This document shows positions 33,944 to 44,463 of a stretch of 64,000 bases of DNA, piece by piece (position 1 is the first letter of the stretch; each line of letters starts with the position of its first letter). The DNA comes from Pyrenophora tritici-repentis (lineage: Eukaryota; Ascomycota; Dothideomycetes; Pleosporales; Pleosporaceae): the NCBI RefSeq assembly GCF_003171515.1, contig NC_089391.1:372001-436000 (forward strand), given 5' to 3'. The position numbers and the translations under genes are program-made. A model generated the notes under the pieces. That model searched no databases. It was not told the DNA's origin and saw nothing but the letters and a program-made list of their open reading frames with translations.

Positions 33944-34435
33944 ACGGTTTAGAAGAGGCTCTTCAACATAAAAAGAAGCTTAAGAAGAAGGGCAAAGCTC
34001 TTGACCTTCAACAGTGCCAGGAGTATTACGGTGGCTCTGTCTTCTGGTCTCCTCGCAAGATACGCGAGGCTCGAGCTAGAGAAGTAGTACGGGAGCGAGA
34101 TAAGATGGAGAAGAAACTCCAAGAAGCAGCGTGACGAGGCTCAACTACAGCGTCAAGTTGAGCTCGAGGAGAAGCGTGTAGAGAGGCAGAGGCTCAATGA
34201 GATGAGGGAGCTTGAGCGAGCTGAGAAAGCAGCTAAACGCGCGCGCAAAGTTGAAGCTCAACACCAGAAAAAATCTATCCAACAAGCTCAATAACGCAAG
34301 CGTAAAGCCCCAAAACTAACCTTATCAAGTAACAAGCGTCAAAAACGCGCTAGCGCTGCTCACGCTGGTGATCAAGCTCGAGATGAGCCATCTGCTGCTC
34401 TACCTAAAGTTACATCACCGAACACCAACTTTTGA
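33944..34435 (+). pseudogene. C-terminal remnant of a pogo-like transposase
   Basis: Homologous to the C-terminal extension of the pogo-like transposase at 51691-53503 but clearly diverged: GGSVFWSPRKIREARAR versus GGAVFWSPRKLRQARER, followed by a long Lys/Glu/Arg coiled-coil-like stretch, QKRASAAH and the shared terminal SPNTNF. A frameshift near 34125 and a TAA near 34293 break it. The 5' part was lost where LINE-B inserted. The stop at 34433-34435 is followed after ~100 bp by LINE-A ORF1. Confidence 0.75.
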
Positions 34436-34539
34436 GGAATTTGGGACCCTTACAAAATTATACGATTTTTAATATCATTTTAACGGCACGGCGGCCTGTA
34501 ACTACCTCAGCTAAATAACCGGCTTCTGCTCTCGCGGAG

Positions 34540-36041
34540 GTGGTTAGAATGGCTAATGTAGAAACGCCAGAGAGGGCGCCACGGAGTGCCCAACCCCCCC
34601 ATACACGATCAGAGGAGCCTGAGAGCCCTATTAATACTGACCTGCGCGGCAACAAGAGGAGGCAGCGAGCACATACTCGTGCTGAACCTCCTATCGGTAG
34701 CACTGCGCCCACTTCCTACAATCAAGCTGTCTCTGAAGCGGTCCGCCAGCGGATTCAGGCAGCCCAGAAAGCTACAAACCTTCGCCACTCCATCATAACG
34801 GATCTAGCGACAGCTGTCGACAGATGCCTTGGGAAGTACACCGACCCAGACGGAGCCCGTGTGGCTAAGGACCTCCAACAGAAGGTGCTAAGGGCTATTG
34901 ACACCTCCCTAATCACGCCCCTAATCACGCCCCCAAACTCGGGGAGCGACTCTGACACTACGCACCGCTCCTGGGCGGACGTAGCTAGGACCCCAAAAAA
35001 TCCAACCCCCCTAGCAAGGGGTGCCGCTATGACGAAAGCGGCCACGGCTGCCCCAAAGCAGCTAGCTCAAACTCCTAGGCGACCTCTAAACACTGACAAC
35101 CGCATCCTTATAGCGGTTGGAGCGGAGGCTCGGCTCCAACGGGCATCACCATTTGCGGCCCGCATGGCTATTGTAAAGGCGATTAAGGAAATTACCCCCT
35201 CCGACATACCTACGGCAAAACATATCAAGACTGGCTGGGCGATTACGCCCCGCAACGACAAAATCAAGGCCCTGCTTATGGGGCAGGAGAATCGCGAACT
35301 CATGATCCGAGCGGTAGAGGGCGAGAGCGCAAGACTACCTGAACGATGGGTGAACTATGCAGTCCAGGGCGTAGAAAGCTCATACCGCACTATCACAGGG
35401 GAAAGTATACCCACCACAATAGACGATATAGTCAGCGAAGCTCTGTCCCAGACAGGGATCGAACCGGCGAGCTGCCGGCCCTCCAGACATGGACCCACGG
35501 AGGGAAGGACAACCTGGATTATATCTTTCACCAGACCCGTACGATCGTTTCGCCTATTTGGGACGGGCGACTACGCGCACGAGATAAAGAAGAACTCACC
35601 TGCAATGCTGCACGACCCAGGCTGCCTAGGGTACTGCAAAACCAGCCGCTGCACAAGGCCAGCCCGCTGCACGACATGCAGCAAAACAACGGCAACTCAC
35701 CAGGGACCACACGGAGAACAATGCAAAGACACACCAAAGTGCGCCAACTGCCACGGCCCATTTCCAGCAACCCACGACAAGTGCCCAGCAGCCCCAACGA
35801 GGGCGAACGGCCGACTCATCCAACCCACAAAGGGGGAACTAAAAGTCATTAGGGAGGCGGGTGACCGTGCTTCTGAGGCAATGCAGCCAGCTAGAGGAAG
35901 ACAGACAGGCAGCACGGTCGAAACCTCCATTGAAATCACGGACGGCGACATAGCTAATACTACTAAGCCTGTGGGAACACCTACGGACGCAAGTAAAAGA
36001 AGCCGACAAGACGTAAACAACCTAAACACAGCCACTGTTAG
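34540..36041 (+). pseudogene. LINE-A ORF1, 3'-truncated by hAT-3a
   Basis: First 500 codons of the LINE-A ORF1 (Gag-like RNA-binding protein), continuing a few codons into hAT-3 to a stop at 36072. The zinc-knuckle region is present (CARPARCTTC-like CTRPARCTTCSKTTATH, then CKDTPKCANCHGPFPATHDKC). Compared with the intact copy at 48266-49945 it lacks the last ~58 residues. LINE-A EN, RT and RNase H are absent here. The break falls after ACTGTTAG, exactly as in the right arm. Confidence 0.88.
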
Positions 36042-38492
36042 CAGGGCTCCCAATAGTACGGCCTACTGTTAGTGTACTAATAGTAACACTGATAGTATAC
36101 TATACCATTATAGCCGTATAAAGATTCGTCTATCCGTATGGTGTGGTGTGAGTGTTGCAATCTTATTAGTATACTATTAGTACTAACAGTGTGAAACACG
36201 CTAAATTAATTATGACCAAACAACTATCTAGCGACACGTGTCTCTTTCTTCCCAACAACAGACTCAAGGCTATCTGTACCTTCCTAACTATGTCTAGCAT
36301 TAGCGAATTCACCGAAGTTGCTAATATTTTGAACTCTGAACATGACTCCCAACCACTGTCCACATCGCAAAATCTAGTCACATCGGAACCTACCAATTCA
36401 ACAAAATCCCGTCCGCAACGATCGTGGATCTGGCAACACGCAGTAAAGCCACCACCAGGGCAACATAAAATCTACAATAATAAAGGAGCCGCCGTGTGGA
36501 GATGTTCTCGCTGCAAGCCTACAGTAGAATATGTCATTACTGGCGGCACGAGGATTATTATGGACCATCTTTCCAGGATTCATCAACTCACCGAAATATT
36601 ACCGCTAAAAGATGCAAAACGAAAGAGGGCCGATAACGACATACAAGCTTCTATTGCACGCATGAAAGAAGTTGGCGAACGCATTAGATCGCAGCGACTC
36701 ACTAATGCTTCCGAATCAGAAATCGACCTATTGATTACTCGAGAGCTTTTTGTCAACTGGCTCGCGGCAGACAGCCTTCCCTTTTCATTATGCAAATCAA
36801 GAGCTTTCCGAACCTTTCTGCAGTATATCAGCCCTGCTACCAACGATCTCTTACCGGAATCCGATACCACAATACGTCAAGACATGCTTGGCTGTTATAT
36901 GCAATTGAAATCGGAAACTAAACAGCGCCTTCAAAGTGCTCTGTCACCCATTCACATCACTTGTGACCTCTGGACGTCAAGCAACAGACTCGGTCTGATG
37001 GGCGTCGTAGCATACTTCGTTGATGAAGATGGGTTCTCCGTAATCTCACGATCGCTCTTCGAGAGATAGAAGGCTCTCATTCAGGTGAAAATATGGCTAA
37101 GATCCTTTGGGATGTTCTGTCAGAATATCAGATCCTGACCAAGCTGGGGTACTTCACTATAGACAATGCAAGTAACAACGATGCCATGTTATTAGCACTC
37201 GAATGCCGACTTCAAGAAGAAGGAATAGAATGGGATTCGACTAATCACAGGCTTCGGTGTAACGGCCATATCATCCAGCTAGCCGTAGGAGCCTTTCTGT
37301 TTGGACGTCATCCAAATCTCTCAGATAGCGATGATCTTACCCGCGAGGACATTGCTCAATGGCGCCAATTGGGTCCTCTTGGAAAATTGCACAATATCGT
37401 TGTTTGGGTCCAACGCAGTCCTCAGCGAATGCAGGCTTTCAAGAAAGACAGTGGTGGCAAAGCTCCGAAACGTGACAACAACACACGTTGGAACTCATGG
37501 TTTGAGATGCTAGATTGGTCCCTTAAGCCTGAGCTTCACCTTGCTATCGAGAAAGTTAGCTTCTCGGAGAAAGACCTCTACAATGATCGATTGACCGATG
37601 CCGAGTGGGCTGTTCTGGCCAAGATAAGAGATTTCTTGCAACCGTTCAAGGATACGACGATGGCTACGCAAGGCCGCACAGCAACCCTGGAACACGTGCT
37701 TCCTTCGATGGACTTTCTTCTACAACACTTCGAAGACGCCAAGACCACCGCAATTGAGGATAACGATCCTATCATGGTAGCTTGTATCGAGACGGGCTGG
37801 GCCAAGCTTAATCACTACTACAACCTTACGGATCGAAGTCCTGTATACATTGCCGCTATTGTCCTCAATCCAAAGTGGAAATTCGAGTACTTCACGGGCA
37901 TATGGACTCCAGGGTGGGTAGAAGATGCAAAACAGCAGTTGCGTGGGTTCTGGCAAGAGCATTACCAATCGAAAGGAGTATCAACCGAGACGGTCACTAC
38001 GGCCATTACACCAACTCCAAGGAATGCGTACCAGGCTTGGATTAATTCCAAATTAGCCCCCGTGGACTGCGTCGATGAATACTCCCGATACCTTACTGAC
38101 CCAACTTTGCCACATATTGTCGATGCCTTGCCGTGGTGGGTGCAACAACGAGGTCAATATCCAGCCCTAGGAACAATGGCTATTGATATTCTATCAATTC
38201 CGGGAATGTCCGACGAGCCTGAGCGTGTGTTTAGCGGGGCAAGACGAACAACCACTGATTTCCGGGGATCTTTAAAGGCGTCTTCGATTGAAATGCTGGA
38301 ATGTATCAAGTCATGGAGGGGGTCAAGTTAGGTTGTTCTATTTATAGCGAATACTAATAGTATATACTATTAGTATCAGTATAAGCATTGAATTATCAGT
38401 ATCGTATGGTATGGATACCAAGCCGTGTGGTATGATATCGTATAAGCCAAATACTAATAGTATACGCACTATTGACACTATTGGGAGCCCTG
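36042..38492 (+). mobile_element. hAT-3a DNA transposon (left copy)
   Basis: 2451 bp with 16-bp perfect terminal inverted repeats (CAGGGCTCCCAATAGT) and subterminal palindromes of the type ATACTAATAGTAT. The left flank is LINE-A ORF1 (ACTGTTAG); the right flank is LINE-B in antisense (CGTAGTGG), so there is no 8-bp target duplication. Same length as hAT-3b. Confidence 0.93.
36212..38331 (+). pseudogene. hAT-3a transposase, one single-base frameshift
   Basis: hAT transposase: N-terminal BED finger (WRCSRCKPTVEYVITGGT, later HLSRIH), ITCDLWTSSNRLGLMG, TIDNASNNDAMLL, HRLRCNGHIIQLAVGAFLFG and the dimerisation region (LPWWVQQRGQYPALGTMAI, DEPERVFSGARRT). The frame is open except at GGG 37031-37033, where hAT-3b has GGGG; the shift gives a stop at 37069. 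First plausible ATG is 36212. Apart from this base it looks recent and complete. Confidence 0.9.
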
Positions 38493-38869
38493 CGTAGTGG
38501 TCAGATCCAGTCTCTGTAGTGACTTGCCAGTCAATAGCTTTGTCAGCTAGGTCTGGGGTAACTAGGGATAGGTCTAAAACTGATTCTCTTGATAGGTGCG
38601 GCCTAAAGAAAGTGCCCGTTCCTGGTGTGTTTAGAAGGCTAAGGTTTTGGCTTTCTATCCATTCTACAAATGGGGGTGCTCCTGGGCTCGTCGATGTGCA
38701 TAGTGGGTCCCACCACGGGTGGTGCTCATTTGCGTCTAGGAGTAGAATAGATGACTCTGGTAGTCTTGTGTTTGTGTTTAGAAGAACTCTTGGGATAGTC
38801 TTTATATCTCCTATACCTCTCTCGTTGTATAGGTTGAAGATATTAAGCTTATGGTTTCCTTTCTGTACT
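38493..38869 (-). repeat. LINE-B endonuclease fragment (uninterrupted site)
   Basis: Antisense LINE-B ORF2 sequence equivalent to about 14195-14284 joined to 22381-22660, without the Gypsy, i.e. an empty site. Its left end is the hAT-3a terminus; its right end (TTCTGTACT) is interrupted by a Copia LTR. Confidence 0.9.
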
Positions 38870-39033
38870 TGTCAGATATAATGAGATATTGCACAAAAGT
38901 GATGGATGTTGATGATTGTCTGTATTGTGTTCTGTCTATCGTGTGTCCGCGCTTGTGGCCCTCTTGAGGGGCGCACTGACCCTCTCTACGCTGATTGGTT
39001 GCTGCCAACGTCGAGTAACCCTACTATCTGACA
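38870..39033 (-). repeat. Copia LTR, subfamily 2
   Basis: 164-bp LTR in reverse orientation, TGTCAGATA...ATCTGACA, nearly identical to the solo LTR at 54727-54890. Its first ~100 bases differ from the Copia-C LTR although the attached pol is nearly the same. It is the 3' LTR of the truncated element extending to 39950. Confidence 0.92.
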
Positions 39034-39950
39034 CACCCCCTCAGCTTGGAAGCCCTGATTGCAAGCTGCATAAACTGGTTAATCGATCCTATATATAGAG
39101 GCCTTCCAGATGCTCCTGCAACTTCTCAAGCTCAGCTTCTTTCAACGGGGATTCTTTGCGTTTAACAAGTCCCAACTGATCAAGGAAACTGGCCCATTTG
39201 TTGGCTGGCAGTGACTTGGTGAATCCGTCTGCGATCATGTTGTCAGACGGAACATACTCTACCTTGATCGTCTTTCGGGTAACTTCTTGTCGTAGCCAAT
39301 GATTGTGTATGTCAACGTGCCGAAGCTTTGTTTGCAATTTGGCAACGTCTTCATTTACTAGACGGATTGTCTGGGTATTGTCGCACTTGATTGTGATAAT
39401 TGGATTGCTTAGGTTTACCTGAAGCTCCTTCAACAACCGCGACGTAAAGATTGCCTCCTTAGCAACTTGTGATAGGGCAAGCAGCTCTGCTTTTGTTGTT
39501 GATGTTGTCACAGTATCTTGCTTACTTGCTCTCCAAGCGATGAGTCCTCCGAACAGCTTAATTGCGTATCCTTGCGAGCTTTTCCTGTCTAGTGTGTTGT
39601 CTGCAAATGATGCGTCACTTGCTACCTCAAGGCCATCGCCTCTACCGAGTTCGAGGGCTAGGGATTCTGTTTTCTTGAGGTACAGGAGCACACGGTCTGC
39701 AGCGTCCTGGTGTTCTGTACTTGGATTGACTAGGAAGCGAGCAAGTCGTGATGTTGCAAAGGCTATGTCGGGTCTTGTTGTGACTGCAGCGAATAGAAGC
39801 GAGCCAATCTTGCGCTGGTAGCGGTTGATCTCGGACGGCTCTGCTAGGTCACTCCTGGGTCTGAGTTCCATGCCTGACATCGGCGTGTCATGTCTGATGT
39901 CTTGTCGGCTTGCTAGTTGGCTGATTTTGTCTGCGTATGCGGCTTGAGAT
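39034..39950 (-). pseudogene. Copia 3' fragment: end of RT and RNase H
   Basis: Reading from 39950 to the stop at 39089, this matches Copia-C Pol from SQAAYxDKISQL to its end, with RNase H motifs EVASDASFADN, TTKAELLALSQ and IKCDNTQT intact. The PPT-like CAAGCTGAGGGGGTG precedes the LTR at 39033. The element is cut at 39950/39951 exactly at the hAT-3b terminus. Confidence 0.9.
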
Positions 39951-42401
39951 CAGGGCTCCCAATAGTGTCAATAGTGCGTATACTATTAGTATTTGGCTTA
40001 TACGATATCATACCACACGGCTTGGTATCCATACCATACGATACTGATAATTCAATGCTTATACTGATACTAATAGTATATACTATTAGTATTCGCTATA
40101 AATAGAACAACCTAACTTGACCCCCTCCATGACTTGATACATTCCAGCATTTCAATCGAAGACGCCTTTAAAGATCCCCGGAAATCAGTGGTTGTTCGTC
40201 TTGCCCCGCTAAACACACGCTCAGGCTCGTCGGACATTCCCGGAATTGATAGAATATCAATAGCCATTGTTCCTAGGGCTGGATATTGACCTCGTTGTTG
40301 CACCCACCACGGCAAGGCATCGACAATATGTGGCAAAGTTGGGTCAGTAAGGTATCGGGAGTATTCATCGACGCAGTCCACGGGGGCTAATTTGGAATTA
40401 ATCCAAGCCTGGTACGCATTCCTTGGAGTTGGTGTAATGGCCGTAGTGACCGTCTCGGTTGATACTCCTTTCGATTGGTAATGCTCTTGCCAGAACCCAC
40501 GCAACTGCTGTTTTGCATCTTCTACCCACCCTGGAGTCCATATGCCCGTGAAGTACTCGAATTTCCACTTTGGATTGAGGACAATAGCGGCAATGTATAC
40601 AGGACTTCGATCCGTAAGGTTGTAGTAGTGATTAAGCTTGGCCCAGCCCGTCTCGATACAAGCTACCATGATAGGATCGTTATCCTCAATTGCGGTGGTC
40701 TTGGCGTCTTCGAAGTGTTGTAGAAGAAAGTCCATCGAAGGAAGCACGTGTTCCAGGGTTGCTGTGCGGCCTTGCGTAGCCATCGTCGTATCCTTGAACG
40801 GTTGCAAGAAATCTCTTATCTTGGCCAGAACAGCCCACTCGGCATCGGTCAATCGATCATTGTAGAGGTCTTTCTCCGAGAAGCTAACTTTCTCGATAGC
40901 AAGGTGAAGCTCAGGCTTAAGGACCAATCTAGCATCTCAAACCATGAGTTCCAACGTGTGTTGTTGTCACGTTTCGGAGCTTTGCCACCACTGTCTTTCT
41001 TGAAAGCCTGCATTCGCTGAGGACTGCGTTGGACCCAAACAACGATATTGTGCAATTTTCCAAGAGGACCCAATTGGCGCCATTGAGCAATGTCCTCGCG
41101 GGTAAGATCATCGCTATCTGAGAGATTTGGATGACGTCCAAACAGAAAGGCTCCTACGGCTAGCTGGATGATATGGCCGTTACACCGAAGCCTGTGATTA
41201 GTCGAATCCCATTCTATTCCTTCTTCTTGAAGTCGGCATTCGAGTGCTAATAACATGGCATCGTTGTTACTTGCATTGTCTATAGTGAAGTACCCCAGCT
41301 TGGTCAGGATCTGATATTCTGACAGAACATCCCAAAGGATCTTAGCCATATTTTCACCTGAATGAGAGCCTTCTATCTCTCGAAGAGCGATCGTGAGATT
41401 ACGGAGAACCCCATCTTCATCAACGAAGTATGCTACGACGCCCATCAGACCGAGTCTGTTGCTTGACGTCCAGAGGTCACAAGTGATGTGAATGGGTGAC
41501 AGAGCACTTTGAAGGCGCTGTTTAGTTTCCGATTTCAATTGCATATAACAGCCAAGCATGTCTTGACGTATTGTGGTATCGGATTCCGGTAAGAGATCGT
41601 TGGTAGCAGGGCTGATATACTGCAGAAAGGTTCGGAAAGCTCTTGATTTGCATAATGAAAAGGGAAGGCTGTCTGCCGCGAGCCAGTTGACAAAAAGCTC
41701 TCGAGTAATCAATAGGTCGATTTCTGATTCGGAAGCATTAGTGAGTCGCTGCGATCTAATGCGTTCGCCAACTTCTTTCATGCGTGCAATAGAAGCTTGT
41801 ATGTCGTTATCGGCCCTCTTTCGTTTTGCATCTTTTAGCGGTAATATTTCGGTGAGTTGATGAATCCTGGAAAGATGGTCCATAATAATCCTCGTGCCGC
41901 CAGTAATGACATATTCTACTGTAGGCTTGCAGCGAGAACATCTCCACACGGCGGCTCCTTTATTATTGTAGATTTTATGTTGCCCTGGTGGTGGCTTTAC
42001 TGCGTGTTGCCAGATCCACGATCGTTGCGGACGGGATTTTGTTGAATTGGTAGGTTCCGATGTGACTAGATTTTGCGATGTGGACAGTGGTTGGGAGTCA
42101 TGTTCAGAGTTCAAAATATTAGCAACTTCGGTGAATTCGCTAATGCTAGACATAGTTAGGAAGGTACAGATAGCCTTGAGTCTGTTGTTGGGAAGAAAGA
42201 GACACGTGTCGCTAGATAGTTGTTTGGTCATAATTAATTTAGCGTGTTTCACACTGTTAGTACTAATAGTATACTAATAAGATTGCAACACTCACACCAC
42301 ACCATACGGATAGACGAATCTTTATACGGCTATAATGGTATAGTATACTATCAGTGTTACTATTAGTACACTAACAGTAGGCCGTACTATTGGGAGCCCT
42401 G
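39951..42401 (-). mobile_element. hAT-3b DNA transposon (right, inverted copy)
   Basis: 2451 bp, the inverted twin of hAT-3a with the same CAGGGCTCCCAATAGT ends. The outer flank is LINE-A ORF1 at the same base as in the left arm (CTAACAGT on the plus strand); the inner flank is Copia pol. No target duplication. Confidence 0.93.
40112..42231 (-). pseudogene. hAT-3b transposase, one single-base frameshift
   Basis: Same protein as in hAT-3a. Here the GGGG run is intact and the frame is open for 467 codons to a slip at CC/GG 40921-40922 (three bases in hAT-3a at 37520-37522), which causes the early stop at 40849; the remaining 271 codons run to 40112. The two copies are broken at different single bases, so each is intact where the other is not. 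Confidence 0.9.
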
Positions 42402-43902
42402 CTAACAGTGGCTGTGTTTAGGTTGTTTACGTCTTGTCGGCTTCTTTTACTTGCGTCCGTAGGTGTTCCCACAGGCTTAGTAGTATTAGCTATGTCGCCG
42501 TCCGTGATTTCAATGGAGGTTTCGACCGTGCTGCCTGTCTGTCTTCCTCTAGCTGGCTGCATTGCCTCAGAAGCACGGTCACCCGCCTCCCTAATGACTT
42601 TTAGTTCCCCCTTTGTGGGTTGGATGAGTCGGCCGTTCGCCCTCGTTGGGGCTGCTGGGCACTTGTCGTGGGTTGCTGGAAATGGGCCGTGGCAGTTGGC
42701 GCACTTTGGTGTGTCTTTGCATTGTTCTCCGTGTGGTCCCTGGTGAGTTGCCGTTGTTTTGCTGCATGTCGTGCAGCGGGCTGGCCTTGTGCAGCGGCTG
42801 GTTTTGCAGTACCCTAGGCAGCCTGGGTCGTGCAGCATTGCAGGTGAGTTCTTCTTTATCTCGTGCGCGTAGTCGCCCGTCCCAAATAGGCGAAACGATC
42901 GTACGGGTCTGGTGAAAGATATAATCCAGGTTGTCCTTCCCTCCGTGGGTCCATGTCTGGAGGGCCGGCAGCTCGCCGGTTCGATCCCTGTCTGGGACAG
43001 AGCTTCGCTGACTATATCGTCTATTGTGGTGGGTATACTTTCCCCTGTGATAGTGCGGTATGAGCTTTCTACGCCCTGGACTGCATAGTTCACCCATCGT
43101 TCAGGTAGTCTTGCGCTCTCGCCCTCTACCGCTCGGATCATGAGTTCGCGATTCTCCTGCCCCATAAGCAGGGCCTTGATTTTGTCGTTGCGGGGCGTAA
43201 TCGCCCAGCCAGTCTTGATATGTTTTGCCGTAGGTATGTCGGAGGGGGTAATTTCCTTAATCGCCTTTACAATAGCCATGCGGGCCGCAAATGGTGATGC
43301 CCGTTGGAGCCGAGCCTCCGCTCCAACCGCTATAAGGATGCGGTTGTCAGTGTTTAGAGGTCGCCTAGGAGTTTGAGCTAGCTGCTTTGGGGCAGCCGTG
43401 GCCGCTTTCGTCGTAGCGGCCCCCTTGCTGGGGGGGTTGGATTTTTCAGGGTCCTAGCTACGTCCGCCCAGGAGCGGTGCGTAGTGTCAGAGTCGCTCCC
43501 TGAGTTTGGGGGCGTGATTAGGGGCGTGATTAGGGAGGTGTTAATAGCCCTTAGCACCTTCTGTTGAAGGTCCTTAGCCACACGGGCTCCGTCTGGGTCG
43601 GTGTACTTCCCAAGGCATCTGTCGACAGCTGTCGCTAGATCCGTTATGATGGAGTGGTGGAGGTTTGTAGCTTTTTGGGCTGCCTGAATCCGCTGGCGGA
43701 CCGCTTCAGAGACAGCTTGATTGTAGGAGGTGGGCGCAGTGCTACCGATAGAAGGTTCAGCACGAGTATGTGCTCGCTGCCTCCTCTTGTTGCCGCGCAG
43801 GTCAGTATTAATAGGGCTCTCAGGCTCCTCTGATCGTGTATGGGGGGGTTGGGCACTCCGTGGCGCCCTCTCTGGAGTTTCTACATTAGCCATTCTAACC
43901 AC
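42402..43902 (-). pseudogene. LINE-A ORF1 copy, truncated by hAT-3b
   Basis: ORF1 from ATG 43902, with a frame slip at the C5 run near 43430 (C6 at 49461-49466 in the intact copy), then 302 codons in the second frame including the complete zinc-knuckle region. It ends at the hAT-3b terminus at the same codon as the left-arm copy. Confidence 0.88.
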
Positions 43903-44041
43903 CTCCGCGAGAGCAGAAAGCGGTTATTTAGCTGAGGTAGTTACAGGCCGCCGTGCCGTTAAAATGATGTAAAAATCGTATAATTTTATAAGGGTCCCAA
44001 ATTCCTTAAAAGTTGGTGTTCGGTGTGTTGGGGCAGCTGGT

Positions 44042-44463
44042 TGATGTTGATGTTGATTATGGTTTAACGCCCTATCTGTAACCTCCCATAGGGTATTCGG
44101 GCGGGTCCCGCCGTGGTCTTATAGTGCTGTCGCACTTGCCTCGTGGAACCTATTCCTAGGTGTTTTGTATCTAAGGGGAGTGATGTCCTGCCTATATACA
44201 TGTTCGTGAAAAGGACTCCCGCCATTTGAAGCCGTTTTCCTACAATATTCTAGTATTTCGTGGCTTGCGCCTTTGATCGATGCAGTACAATAACTGCTTT
44301 TTAGAGAGAGAAACGAAAAAGTAACAAGAGGCAATTTAAGATACAATGAAAGTTTTAAAAGAGAGCGTGTGGGTTGTGGCATCTATGCGGCGTTTTGCCG
44401 CGAATCCTACACTGAATAATGCCAAGGAATTCAGCGGGTCTTTGTGAAATTCAAAAATAGAAA
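44042..44463 (-). other. LINE-A 3' UTR
   Basis: About 420 bp without conserved coding capacity, ending in a short ATCAAC tandem tail typical of I/Tad1-type LINEs and followed by the 14-bp sequence seen as a target duplication at 51691-51704. An almost identical copy is at 50083-50504. Confidence 0.7.

Larger units (their letters stand above)
34417..38492. repeat. Left arm of a 4.1-kb inverted repeat
   Basis: From about 34417 to 38492 the sequence recurs, inverted, at 39951-44025: a pogo 3' stub, LINE-A ORF1 and hAT-3. The part from about 35103 inward appears essentially identical apart from homopolymer differences; outside about 35032 the arms differ at several bases. The 1458-bp spacer (38493-39950) holds LINE-B and Copia pieces. 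Confidence 0.9.
39951..44025. repeat. Right arm of the 4.1-kb inverted repeat
   Basis: Inverted counterpart of 34417-38492. The outer ~700 bp (from about 43350 to 44025) match the tandem LINE-A copy at 49400-50070 better than the left arm; the inner part matches the left arm. The arm is therefore a mosaic. Confidence 0.88.

Noticed and set aside
36042..42401. Composite transposon (two hAT-3 copies moving the spacer)
   Set aside because: The outer flanks are inverted copies of the same LINE-A site, not a direct 8-bp duplication as a composite insertion would leave.
42591..43097. 168-aa ORF repeated in all LINE-A ORF1 copies
   Set aside because: It is an alternate-frame ORF inside ORF1, conserved only because the DNA is duplicated.
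44119..44423. 87-aa ORF downstream of LINE-A, possible small gene
   Set aside because: It lies in the LINE-A 3' UTR, is duplicated with it at 50160-50423, and shows no conserved motif.
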